A stretch of DNA of 64,000 nucleotides from Pseudarthrobacter sp. W1I19 (lineage in GTDB: Bacteria; Actinomycetota; Actinomycetes; Actinomycetales; Micrococcaceae): contig NZ_JAUSZR010000001.1 of the NCBI RefSeq assembly GCF_030817835.1, positions 248,001 to 312,000 on the forward strand, read 5' to 3'. Each line of letters starts with the position of its first letter. The stretch's first letter is position 1. Of this stretch, positions 52,490 to 59,980 are shown piece after piece. The translations under genes and the position numbers were made by a program. The notes below the pieces were generated by a model. It saw only the letters and a program-made list of their open reading frames with translations. It was not told the origin of the DNA and did no database searches.

Positions 52490-53242
52490 CCGGTATGGAT
52501 GCAGGCGCTGCTATGGGGAACTGCTGCCGGTGCGGCACTGGTCCTGGGAGCCGCGTTGTCCTGGCGGTGGAACCTGCCGCCCAAGCTGGTGTCCTCCATC
52601 ATGTCCTTCGGGGCCGGCGTACTGATTTCTGCCCTGGCCTTCGAGCTGGTGGACGAGGCTGTGCAGGGCGGTGGCCTGTGGCCCACCGTGGTGGGGTTCC
52701 TGGCAGGGGCCGTGGTGTACGTGGGCGCCAACATGATGCTGGCGCGTGCCGGGGCCAAGCACCGCAAGCGCTCCGGGGACCAGCAGCCCTCCGAATCCGA
52801 GGACCCCGGCAGCGGCACGGCCATCGCTGTGGGCGCATTGCTGGACGGCGTCCCGGAGTCAGTGGTGCTTGGTGTGGGCATGCTGGCCGGGGGAGCGGTG
52901 AGCCCTGCCATGATGGCGGCGGTGTTTATCTCCAACGTTCCCGAGGGGCTTTCCGGGACGGCAGGCATGAAGAAGGCCGGCAGGAGCGCCGGATATGTCT
53001 TCGGTATGTGGGGCGGGATCGCGCTGCTGTGTGGTGTGTCCTCGCTGATTGGCTATGCAGCACTGGAGAACGCACCCGGCGAAGTTGTTGCGCTCATTAC
53101 CGCCGTGGCCGCAGGAGGAATCCTGGCGATGCTCGCGGACACCATGATCCCCGAGGCCTTCGAGCAGCACCACAACCTCACCGGACTCACGGCCTCGGTT
53201 GGGTTCCTGACCGCCTTCACCGTCCATCACATCGGAGGATGA
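52490..53242 (+). CDS. ZIP-family metal transporter
   Basis: A 250-residue ZIP permease with eight predicted helices. The metal-site helices are ALLDGVPESVVLGVGMLAGG and AAVFISNVPEGLSGTAGM, the helix 4-5 signature of ZIP proteins, where Asp/Glu/Asn residues replace some His. A His-poor, Lys/Arg- and Ser/Glu-rich loop lies between helices 3 and 4. Likely substrates are zinc, manganese or iron; direction cannot be told. The start is uncertain (GTG 52490 or ATG 52499). A long perfect hairpin follows the stop. Confidence 0.85.
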   Translation, partial: PVWMQALLWGTAAGAALVLGAALSWRWNLPPKLVSSIMSFGAGVLISALAFELVDEAVQGGGLWPTVVGFLAGAVVYVGANMMLARAGAKHRKRSGDQQPSESEDPGSGTAIAVGALLDGVPESVVLGVGMLAGGAVSPAMMAAVFISNVPEGLSGTAGMKKAGRSAGYVFGMWGGIALLCGVSSLIGYAALENAPGEVVALITAVAAGGILAMLADTMIPEAFEQHHNLTGLTASVGFLTAFTVHHIGG

Positions 53243-53246
53243 AGCG

Positions 53247-53285
53247 CGACGGCGGGACGCGGCACTGTGCCGCGTCCCGCCGTCG
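53247..53285. terminator. Strong terminator hairpin
   Basis: CGACGGCGGGACGCGGCA and its exact inverse around CTG, between the ZIP gene and the convergent acetylesterase gene. Confidence 0.88.
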
Positions 53286-53297
53286 TCAATGCAGGGG

Positions 53298-54482
53298 TTA
53301 GAGGCCCTGGCGGGCCAGGTCCTCGGCGACGAGGCGCGCCACTTCGGTGGCACCGGTGCGGTTGGGGTGCAGCGTGTCGCCGGTCATGAACAGTGCCAGC
53401 GTTGCCTCGGGGCCGATCCCGGTGAAGTACTGCGAGGCCAGGACGTTCAGGTCCACCAGGTGCACGCCCTCTTCCTCTGCCAAGGCCACTGTGGAGTGGC
53501 GGTACCAGCGGTCCACTGAAGAATGGACACCGTCAACGAAATCGGTGGCACGGCCCTGGGGCGTGACCAGAACGGGAGTGGCGCCGGTAGCCGCAACCTG
53601 CCGGACCATGTCCCGCATGATCTCCTTGAACTCGGCCTCGGTGGTGGCGTTCTTGGCGGCCGTATCGTTGATGCCCATCTCCAGCAGGAACAGGTCGCCG
53701 GGCTTGATGTACTGCAGGATTGCCTCAAGCTGGCCGTCGTTGCGGAAGCCGCGGGCGATCTGTCCGCCGGTGGCCATGTTCCGGACGTCAAACGCTTCCG
53801 GGTCCACAAACTGCGGCAGCATCTGGCCCCAGCCGCCCTGGACACTTGTCTCCAGGGGGTAGTAGCTGGCCACCGTGGAGTCGCCGCCCACCCAAATGGT
53901 GGGATCCATCGCCGGGTGCCGCGACACTTTCTCGATTTCCAGTGCGCTCAGCGTAAAGGCGGTGCCAACCTTGCCTTCGGTAACCAGCAGGTTCAACTGG
54001 CCGTCCGTCACGGGAATCTCGAAGGACGCCGTGGCTCCGTTGCCGGTGAGATTCATTTCCTGGAACACGCCCTCGGCGGCGATGCTGGCCCGGGAGGTGT
54101 CACCCAGCGTCACCGATACCTTGTACAGGCCCTCCTTGAGGTCCACGTTGAACGTGTTCGCGCTCTTGGTGCCGAACTCAAGGAAGCGGACGGCATCACT
54201 GCCGGCCCCGGTGCCTTTCGCGGGTACGTTCACCATGTGCCCGGGGGTGTTGAAGCCGTAGCGGGTCTCGGGGCTGTAGGCGTCGGTGGCGCTGACGCCG
54301 ATATAGCCGTCCTCTACCGGCCCGCTGCCGAAATCGAACCTGTAGTTGCTTGGCTCCGCGTAGGCTGCGGGGGCGCTGAGGGTCAACCCCGCCCCGGCGG
54401 CCAGGGCGGCGCTGGCCAGGCAGCCGGCGAGGACCTTCCGAAAGGGTTTAGTGGAGGGCTGTTGCGAATGGTGCTCGGTCAC
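53298..54482 (-). CDS. Secreted rhamnogalacturonan acetylesterase (SGNH, CE12-like)
   Basis: Removes acetyl groups from pectin rhamnogalacturonan I. About 394 residues: a signal peptide (LAGCLASAALAAGAGLTLSA, cleaved near AYA-EPS), an N-terminal beta domain (residues about 45-180: YRFDFGSGPVEDGYIGVSAT) and an SGNH hydrolase. Catalytic blocks: VGGDSTVASYYP (Ser), NMATGGQIARGF (Gly), LLEMGINDTAAKN (Asn) and DTLHPNRTGA (Asp-His). AAAGGAG directly abuts an ATG at 54488, so the GTG six bases on (54482) is the better start. It works with the PL11 lyase 8 kb away. LacI-type and other palindromes lie upstream. Confidence 0.9.
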   Translation of the reverse strand: MTEHHSQQPSTKPFRKVLAGCLASAALAAGAGLTLSAPAAYAEPSNYRFDFGSGPVEDGYIGVSATDAYSPETRYGFNTPGHMVNVPAKGTGAGSDAVRFLEFGTKSANTFNVDLKEGLYKVSVTLGDTSRASIAAEGVFQEMNLTGNGATASFEIPVTDGQLNLLVTEGKVGTAFTLSALEIEKVSRHPAMDPTIWVGGDSTVASYYPLETSVQGGWGQMLPQFVDPEAFDVRNMATGGQIARGFRNDGQLEAILQYIKPGDLFLLEMGINDTAAKNATTEAEFKEIMRDMVRQVAATGATPVLVTPQGRATDFVDGVHSSVDRWYRHSTVALAEEEGVHLVDLNVLASQYFTGIGPEATLALFMTGDTLHPNRTGATEVARLVAEDLARQGL

Positions 54483-54529
54483 GTTCATCTCCTTTGATGA
54501 CGGGTGGAAGCGGGGCCACGACGTCGAGG

Positions 54530-54650
54530 TTTTGTATCGATTCAAAAGCAGGGCAAAGTGAGTCCCTGACATCTAAAGGGGGTGCGCGGAAGGAGGGGTG
54601 GTTCGTTCTGCGTTACAAGATTTGTAACAGCCCCCGCCGTTCGAAGTCAA
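54530..54650 (-). promoter_or_regulatory. Promoter and operators of the acetylesterase gene
   Basis: On the coding strand: TTGACT (54645-54650) with TTACAA 17 bp on. The -10 lies in a perfect palindrome GTTACAAGATTTGTAAC (54612-54628). Downstream, TTTTGAATCGATACAAAA (54530-54547) is a near-perfect palindrome with a central CG, as in LacI-family sites. The remaining part of the 54483-54791 gap shows no gene. Confidence 0.55.
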
Positions 54651-54791
54651 GCACTTTTGGTAGTTCTCTGTGCTCTTTTGTTCCGGAATGTAGCAGCGGC
54701 ACTTCGTGGCGTTTCCAATTTCTTGCGCCATGCCGGAGCCTTTCTGCCGCAGGACTGCTAGCGTGGAGGCCCGGCCATTGAAGGAGGAACA

Positions 54792-54980
54792 ATGACGATC
54801 AACTCACCCGACTCCCTTCCTGAGGACGAGCCGCAGGGCGGCGCAGAGGGATCGAAGGGGAAGAACGACGGCGGCATCCCTGGCGGTGCGGACGGCGTGG
54901 GAATCGGTGCGGATGGAGAGCCGAACACCTTCGAACCCGAAGAGGACCCGGACGCAACCGACAGGCCCGAACCCGACTGA
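54792..54980 (+). CDS. 62-residue acidic protein
   Basis: Starts MTINSPDSLPEDEPQGGAEG; very rich in Asp, Glu, Gly and Pro, no hydrophobic segment, probably disordered. AAGGAGG lies 5 nt before the ATG, the strongest translation signal of the small genes here. It is monocistronic and is followed by a possible small RNA. No family recognised. It resembles the small acidic products at 39912 and 47642 in composition. Confidence 0.65.
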   Translation: MTINSPDSLPEDEPQGGAEGSKGKNDGGIPGGADGVGIGADGEPNTFEPEEDPDATDRPEPD

Positions 54981-55018
54981 AGGATCCGTCTGCTCGCGCT
55001 CCCGCAGGCGTGGGCCCG

Positions 55019-55195
55019 TTGACAGCTTGGCTCAAGGTTCCATCAAGAATCGCGCAGTCAGGCCAAAATGGCCGGTTGGCATGGTTACCAGCCGGTAGAT
55101 TTCTCTCTGTTTCCACGTTATTTCCCCCAACACGGAAGCGCAGAAAGCCCCCGCGCTGGAGTTCGACTCGCGCGGGGGCTTTCGTCATTTTCCGG
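55019..55195 (+). ncRNA. Candidate small RNA with promoter and terminator
   Basis: TTGACA at 55019-55024 could be a -35 element, though the matching -10 is weak (AAGAAT, spacing 20). The gap ends with GAAAGCCCCCGCG and its inverse (55143-55183), then TCGTCATTTT. A C-rich single-stranded patch (TTTCCCCCAAC) lies before the terminator. The terminator has no gene of its own closer than 54980. It could also simply close the upstream small gene. Confidence 0.35.
55143..55183 (+). terminator. Intrinsic terminator
   Basis: GAAAGCCCCCGCG paired with CGCGGGGGCTTTC around 15 nt, followed by a T-rich stretch on the plus strand. Confidence 0.8.
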
Positions 55196-55415
55196 CGGCG
55201 TCGGGCATGCGTCTACACGAACCCTTCGCCTGGCCCCCGATGAGGAAGGGCTTGTCGTCGCTTCCGAACAGCGCCACGACGTCGAACACGACACTCGCAG
55301 TCCAGGCGCCGATGGGGATGGTCACCAGTGTGGGGTGGAGCGGGTGCCCATAGGGTCCGGCCAGGGGGCTTTTAGGGTGCTTTGACCGCTGGTGGGCTGT
55401 GAGGTTTTCCATCAC
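55185..55415 (-). pseudogene. DUF2231 gene remnant
   Basis: A 76-codon frame whose residues about 18-60 (GPYGHPLHPTLVTIPIGAWT then ASVVFDVVALFGSDDKPFLI) are the start of a DUF2231 membrane domain, matching the N-terminal signature of the Rieske fusion at 24.3 kb. The domain should run about 140 residues; here it stops after the second helix begins and continues with unrelated residues (QAKGSCRRMPDAAGK). The ATG overlaps the GH15 stop (ATGA), so it was once, and may still be, cotranslated. The rest is lost, and the terminator at 55143 now sits in its place. Confidence 0.7.
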
Positions 55416-57304
55416 TGCTCCTTTTCTGTCTGTGCGTCATCGGTTGGAGGCTGGGGATCGGGCGCAGTGTCCCGGAGGGCAAGCGCGGCCTGGACCAGGG
55501 CAGAGTGGATGAGCGCCTGCGGAAAGTTGCCCAGGAACCTGCCGGACGCCGGGTCCATCTCCTCACTGAAAAGCCCCAGCGGGGAACCCTTTTCGAGCAC
55601 GGCCTCGAACAGCGCAACGGCGTCTTTGTGCTGACCGGTGTTCGCCAGTGCTTGGACCAGCCAGAACGAGCAGGGCAGGAACGCCCCCTCCGTTCCGGGA
55701 AGGCCGTCCTGTCCGGGCGGATAGCGGTAGAGCAGCGGGAATTCGGCGGACAGTTCCCTGCGAATGGCCTCGACTGTTCCCGCCAGGCGGGGCGAACCTG
55801 GTTCTTCCAGGCCCGTGAGCGGCAGCACCAGCAGGGCAGCGTCCAGGTCGTCAGAACCGTACGTGCGCATGTAAGAGTTCCTGGCGGGGTTGTAGCCCCG
55901 CTCCCGCACCTGCGCGGCAATACGACTGCGTGTGGTTTCCCAGCGGAGCCGCCGCCGCTGGCTGACATGGTGCGTCGCCGCGATGCGGAGCGCGCGGTCC
56001 ATTGCGAGCCACGCCATGACTTTGGAGTGGACGTGCTGGGCGGCGTCGCCGCGGACTTCCCAGATTCCGGCGTCGGGCGCCTCCCAGGTGGCGGCAACCA
56101 GGTCCGCGAAGCCGCGCATCGCGCACCACGTCTCCGAATTCAGCCTGCGCCCCCTCTCCACAAAGGCCCAGGCGGCGTCCAGCACCCAGCCGTAACCGTC
56201 GAGCTGGTGCTGGGCGGCCGCCAGATTTCCGGTCCGCACCGGGCTGCTATGGGCGTAGCCCGGCCAGCGGGACAGGTTCCGCTCTTTCGGGACACGTCCT
56301 CCGGTCAACGTCAGGAGCGCAGGCAGATGCGGCCGCTGCAGCCGGCTCGCGTGCAGGAGCCAGCCGAGGAAGTCCTCGGCCTCGCGCGTTTTGCCCGCCC
56401 GCAGGAAGGCGCCGACGCCGATGCTTGCGTCGCGGGGCCAGGCGTACCTGTAGTCCCAGTTGCGGATGCCGCCAGGGTCCTCGGGCAGCGAGGTGGTGGG
56501 AGCCGCCACCGGGGCGCCGGAGGGGGAGTAGGTGAGCAGCCGGAGCGTGAGCAGGCTGCGCACCACCTCGGAGTGGAAGGGGATGGCTGGGTCAATCTCC
56601 TCCGCCCACGTCCGCCAGCATGATTCATCCCGGCCCACGAGGTCCCACGCGGTGCCTGGGTCAACGTGGATCAGCGGCTCACCGTAGGCCAATGAAAAGA
56701 CGAGGGTCAGCGGTTCTTCCGGCGTGATGTCGAACGTCAGGAGCCGCCCCGGCACAACATCGAGGCGGGGGCTCGTGGCGAGGGAAGCCGCCAGCTGACC
56801 CCACTCGCAGACGACGTCCCGCCCCCGGCGGACGCGCGGGTGTCGGTGCTGTTCGCCCAGCCGCGGGTCAAAAAGCAGGGCCACCCGTACAGGACTTCCT
56901 TCCGCGGCCAGGCGCCGGACCAGAATAGTGGTGGGCAACAACTGGCCGGCCACTTCCGCGATCATGGCCTCAGTGAGCGTTAGCCGCCCGTTGCCCGTGG
57001 CCCACACCGTTTCCAGCGTGGCCGTGTTGCGGCGGTAGCTGCGCGAGACCACTGCCGCAGGATGAGCAGGACCCGCGAGGAAGCTGCCCGCCTCCGGTCC
57101 GCCCAGCAAGGCACCAAAGAGAGGCTCGCCGTCGAACGCGGGAGCGCACAGCCAGTCCACCGATCCGGCAACGGAGACAAGCGCGGCCGTCCGCGTGTCG
57201 CCCAGGAGCCCATAGTCCGCGATGGGTGTGGGCCCTGGCTGGGCCGCGGCCTCCGCGGGACGCTCGCATTGCAGCGGGGCAGGATCCAGGTGGTCCAGGC
57301 TCAT
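55412..57304 (-). CDS. Glycoside hydrolase family 15 (glucoamylase/trehalase-like)
   Basis: A 630-residue enzyme without signal peptide, so cytosolic. It has the bacterial GH15 layout: an N-terminal beta-sandwich (IADYGLLGDTRTAALVSVAG, then SVDWLCAPAFDG) and an alpha/alpha barrel. Motifs: GGIRNWDYRYAWPRDASIGV, PDAGIWEVRG (Glu as acid) and LFSEEMDPASGRFLGNFPQA (second Glu, base). The usual QxDxYGE segment reads QHQLDGYGW. Relatives hydrolyse trehalose, maltose or dextrins; the substrate is not settled. The start overlaps the membrane protein stop (ATGA) and the end overlaps the DUF2231 remnant. Confidence 0.9.
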   Translation of the reverse strand: MSLDHLDPAPLQCERPAEAAAQPGPTPIADYGLLGDTRTAALVSVAGSVDWLCAPAFDGEPLFGALLGGPEAGSFLAGPAHPAAVVSRSYRRNTATLETVWATGNGRLTLTEAMIAEVAGQLLPTTILVRRLAAEGSPVRVALLFDPRLGEQHRHPRVRRGRDVVCEWGQLAASLATSPRLDVVPGRLLTFDITPEEPLTLVFSLAYGEPLIHVDPGTAWDLVGRDESCWRTWAEEIDPAIPFHSEVVRSLLTLRLLTYSPSGAPVAAPTTSLPEDPGGIRNWDYRYAWPRDASIGVGAFLRAGKTREAEDFLGWLLHASRLQRPHLPALLTLTGGRVPKERNLSRWPGYAHSSPVRTGNLAAAQHQLDGYGWVLDAAWAFVERGRRLNSETWCAMRGFADLVAATWEAPDAGIWEVRGDAAQHVHSKVMAWLAMDRALRIAATHHVSQRRRLRWETTRSRIAAQVRERGYNPARNSYMRTYGSDDLDAALLVLPLTGLEEPGSPRLAGTVEAIRRELSAEFPLLYRYPPGQDGLPGTEGAFLPCSFWLVQALANTGQHKDAVALFEAVLEKGSPLGLFSEEMDPASGRFLGNFPQALIHSALVQAALALRDTAPDPQPPTDDAQTEKEQ

Positions 57305-57777
57305 CGTGCCCCCAGGAGGAGCCCAAGCACCGCGCCGTAGATCACGTGCGCCACCACGGCAACGGCCGGCGTCTGGATGCCGTAGTTCAGGCCTAGCAGG
57401 CCCGGCGGTTCCAATGCCGCCGTGGTGGTGAGCCCGGCCCTGGTGGAGGCCATCCGGGGATGGATTCCGGGCAGCAGGGGCAGGATGACTGTCAGCGCAA
57501 CGGCAACGTGGAGGAGTCCCAGCAACGCCCCAAGCCACCAGGTTGCCTGGTGCAGGAGCGCGAAGACGGCGGCGTAGCCCAGGGCAAATGCCTGCCCCGC
57601 GGCGAGATGGATGAAGAAGCCGGCCACCCGTGCCTTGTCCGGGTCGGCCGTGACCAGCGTCCCCAGCACCAGCGGCAGGTCGAGGCGGGTGAGCCCGGCC
57701 ATTTGGGCGGCAATCATCACCGCGGTCAACACCGACGTTGCCACCAGCCCGAACAGGACCCAGCCCTGCCAGTCCAT
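57301..57777 (-). CDS. Four-helix membrane protein
   Basis: A 158-residue hydrophobic protein with about four membrane helices (GWVLFGLVATSVLTAVMIAA, FFIHLAAGQAFALGYAAVFA, LGALLGLLHVAVALTVILPL and VVAHVIYGAVLGLLLG). The family is not named by me, but similar proteins occur next to GH15 genes. It overlaps the GH15 start by 4 nt and is the first gene of that transcript. A long inverted repeat lies 80 nt upstream. No enzymatic motif is seen. Confidence 0.75.
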   Translation of the reverse strand: MDWQGWVLFGLVATSVLTAVMIAAQMAGLTRLDLPLVLGTLVTADPDKARVAGFFIHLAAGQAFALGYAAVFALLHQATWWLGALLGLLHVAVALTVILPLLPGIHPRMASTRAGLTTTAALEPPGLLGLNYGIQTPAVAVVAHVIYGAVLGLLLGAR

Positions 57778-57856
57778 CTCAGCTCACCCGGCCCGGGCGC
57801 CTTGGCGCCGAATGCCGGAACCACATAACCCGACCCCGCCACTGCATCGTGGACTC

Positions 57857-57887
57857 CTTCTAAAAGTAGGTTCTCTAATTTTAGAAG
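57857..57887. promoter_or_regulatory. AT-rich inverted repeat upstream of the GH15 operon
   Basis: CTTCTAAAA and its exact inverse TTTTAGAAG flank 13 nt. It lies in the promoter-sized gap before the membrane protein gene, and is strikingly AT-rich for this genome, so an operator is likely. Confidence 0.5.
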
Positions 57888-57918
57888 CTCGGGTGCGTAT
57901 TAGACAAGGAGTGCGTTT

Positions 57919-58440
57919 TTAGCGCCCGGTGCCGATCCAGTAGCGGCGCTTGCCGTTGCGGCTGTCCTCGTAGGTTCCACCGTTCTTCTCGATGGTGGCC
58001 CGGGAGCCGGCGTTGTCCTCGCTGCAGGTCACGAGCACACGGGGGATTCCCAGCCGGCCGGCCAGGGGGATGGCGTCAGCCAAAGCCTGTGCGGCGTGGC
58101 CGCGTCGCCTGGCCGATGGCCTGACGCTGTAGCCGATGTGCCCGCCCTCGTTGAGGAGGTACTCGGTCAGTTCATGCCTGATGGCCAGGGAGCCAAGGAA
58201 CGTTCCGCCGTCCACGATCCACAGGTAGGTGCAGGGCACCTTGCCGGGCTTCCGGGGACTTTCGGGCAATGCATCGCTGACAAGGGCGTCCACGAAGCGT
58301 CGGAATCCATCGGCATCCTTGAGGTCATCCGGGTCCCAGCCGTCCGTGCCCGATCCGTCCTGCCGGGTGCCAGCGAACTCTGCAGCTGCTTCGAGCCAGG
58401 AGGAGTGGAGTTTTACGTTCGGAGCGACAAGTTGGGCCAT
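57919..58440 (-). CDS. GNAT-family N-acetyltransferase
   Basis: A 173-residue acetyltransferase. Acetyl-CoA motif A reads IGYSVRPSARRRGHAAQALA, preceded by the beta-4 strand FLGSLAIRHELTEYL and followed by the beta-5 segment RVLVTCSEDNAGSRATIEKN, then GGTYEDSRNGKRRYWI. The pattern is that of the RimJ/L-like or YjdJ-type GNATs. The substrate is unknown. The start is at ATG 58438-58440; a GTG three bases earlier is also in frame. It is 27 nt after the bsaP gene on the same strand. Confidence 0.87.
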   Translation of the reverse strand: MAQLVAPNVKLHSSWLEAAAEFAGTRQDGSGTDGWDPDDLKDADGFRRFVDALVSDALPESPRKPGKVPCTYLWIVDGGTFLGSLAIRHELTEYLLNEGGHIGYSVRPSARRRGHAAQALADAIPLAGRLGIPRVLVTCSEDNAGSRATIEKNGGTYEDSRNGKRRYWIGTGR

Positions 58441-58467
58441 CACAAGATCCTATGTTTCCCGGCGCCC

Positions 58468-58788
58468 TCATGATTCCACCCGCCCATGGCGGGAGCACTG
58501 CGCCGTCCAGCCCAGCGGTGTCACCTGGACTTTCATGCGCCGCCGGCACGAGGCGCAGTAGCGCGGCGGCTCCATCGCCAGACGCTCGCCACAGCGTTGG
58601 TGAACGTCCGACGGCGGGCCGTCACCGCCGTCAGACGCCTCACCGCAGTGCCCGCAAAAGTTTCCGGTGGTTGGGACTGTACTTCCGGAGGTTGAGCCCG
58701 CTGTGTTCCCGGTGGTTGAGCCGGCTGTGTTCCCGGTGGTTGAGCCGGCTGTGTTCCCGGTGGTTGAGCTTGTCGAAACCTCTTTCAT
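58468..58788 (-). CDS. bsaP: Biotin synthase auxiliary protein with repeat-derived N-terminal extension
   Basis: A 106-residue protein. The C-terminal about 62 residues hold the BsaP-type pattern: [39 protein letters not shown] and AQCSRHG, with six cysteines suited to metal or cluster binding. Actinobacterial BsaP is reported to help BioB work in vivo. The ATG overlaps the bioB stop (ATGA), so translation is coupled. The unusual part is residues 5-44: three copies of TTGNTAGS and a worn fourth, encoded by tandem 24-bp units of the dispersed TTGAGC repeat read on the opposite strand. The extension is probably not needed for function. Confidence 0.8.
   Translation of the reverse strand: MKEVSTSSTTGNTAGSTTGNTAGSTTGNTAGSTSGSTVPTTGNFCGHCGEASDGGDGPPSDVHQRCGERLAMEPPRYCASCRRRMKVQVTPLGWTAQCSRHGRVES
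58662..58780. repeat. Tandem 24-bp repeats within bsaP
   Basis: The plus-strand unit GGTTGAGCCGGCTGTGTTCC (part of 24 bp) occurs twice exactly, once with one change, and once worn. The array ends at 58760-58780 with GGTGGTTGAGCTTGTCGAAA, one arm of the dispersed repeat. The unit is a multiple of three, so the reading frame is kept. Confidence 0.85.
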
Positions 58789-59849
58789 AGGGTCTTCTGG
58801 AGTTCCTTGATGGGCATGTTGAGGTCCACGAGCAGGTTCAGGTCTGCGGTGGCGGGACGGCCCAGGGTGGTGAGGTAGTTGCCCACGATGACGGCGTTGA
58901 TGCCGCCGAGCAGGCCGTCGCGGGTGCCGAGGTCCCCCAAGGTGAGTTCACGGCCGCCGGCGTACCGGAGGACGGTGCGGGGCATAGCCAGGCGGAAGGC
59001 GGCGATGGCACGGAGGGCGTCCTTGCCGTCCATGATGCCCTGGTTTTCCAGCGGGGTTCCGGGGCGGGGGTTGAGGAAGTTCAGCGGAACTTCGTGGGGT
59101 TCCAGGGCGGCGAGCTGGGCGGCGAGTTCGGCCCGCTGCTCCAGGCTTTCGCCCATGCCGATCAGGGCGCCGCAGCACAGTTCCATGCCGGCGTCCTTGA
59201 CCATGGCGCAGGTTTCCAGCCGTTCCTCGTATGTGTGGGTGGTCACGACTTTGGGGAAGTAGCTGCGCGCCGTTTCGAGGTTGTGGTTGTAGCGGTGGAC
59301 GCCCCAACCCGCCAGCTGGTCCACCTGATGCTGGGTAAGCATGCCCAGCGAACAGGCGATGTTGATGTCCACTTCCTCGTTGATGCGGCGGATGGCGAAC
59401 TTGATCTGGTTCATCAGTTTGATGTCCGGGCCGCGGACGGCGGCCACGATGCAGAACTCGGTGGCTCCGGTGGCGGCGGTTTCCTTGGCGGCTTTGACCA
59501 GTTCCGGGATGTCCAGCCAGACGCCGCGGACGGGGGAGTCGAACAGGCCGGACTGGCTGCAGAAGTGGCAGTCCTCGGGGCAGCCGCCGGTCTTGATGGA
59601 GATGATGCCTTCCACCTCCACGTCCTCGCCGCAGTGCCGGAGCCGGACGTGGTGTGCCAGCTCCAGTGCGGCGGGAAGTGCTTCATCCGGGAGCCGGAGG
59701 ACGTCTTCGAGCTGGGCTTGAGTCAGGCCGATGCCGTCCTCCAGAACCTGCCGGCGGGCGGTCTCCAGGATCTGGTAGCCCTTGCTTTGGTGCCCGTTGC
59801 CGGCGCTCGCGGAGTTCGGGCTGGTGGGCACGTTCGCCTGAATCGTCAT
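58785..59849 (-). CDS. bioB: Biotin synthase
   Basis: Radical SAM enzyme that inserts sulfur into dethiobiotin. The 354-residue protein has the [4Fe-4S] motif [14 protein letters not shown] (CxxxCxxC), IVAAVRGPD, the [20 protein letters not shown] block, [23 protein letters not shown] and the Arg/Cys residues of the second cluster site. ATG is at 59847-59849. It is followed by bsaP in a 4-nt overlap. bioA, bioD and bioF are not in the window. A palindrome lies 83 nt upstream. Confidence 0.95.
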   Translation of the reverse strand: MTIQANVPTSPNSASAGNGHQSKGYQILETARRQVLEDGIGLTQAQLEDVLRLPDEALPAALELAHHVRLRHCGEDVEVEGIISIKTGGCPEDCHFCSQSGLFDSPVRGVWLDIPELVKAAKETAATGATEFCIVAAVRGPDIKLMNQIKFAIRRINEEVDINIACSLGMLTQHQVDQLAGWGVHRYNHNLETARSYFPKVVTTHTYEERLETCAMVKDAGMELCCGALIGMGESLEQRAELAAQLAALEPHEVPLNFLNPRPGTPLENQGIMDGKDALRAIAAFRLAMPRTVLRYAGGRELTLGDLGTRDGLLGGINAVIVGNYLTTLGRPATADLNLLVDLNMPIKELQKTL

Positions 59850-59931
59850 GGATGGGTCCTTTGCGCTTGCCGTGGAAATGCCTCACAGCAGACGCTAGTT
59901 CTCCCTTTAGCCCGCCATTTTGGAGGGATCC

Positions 59932-59949
59932 AACAAGAATTTTCTTGTT
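59932..59949. promoter_or_regulatory. Palindrome upstream of bioB
   Basis: AACAAGAATTTTCTTGTT: perfect 8-base arms around TT. It lies 83 nt before the bioB start and 32 nt after the aldo-keto reductase stop, so it may be a biotin operator or part of a terminator (no T-run follows). AT-rich against its surroundings. Confidence 0.45.
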
Positions 59950-59980
59950 CAGGAGTGCGGCCAGGTTCTGTCGGTGCTGG

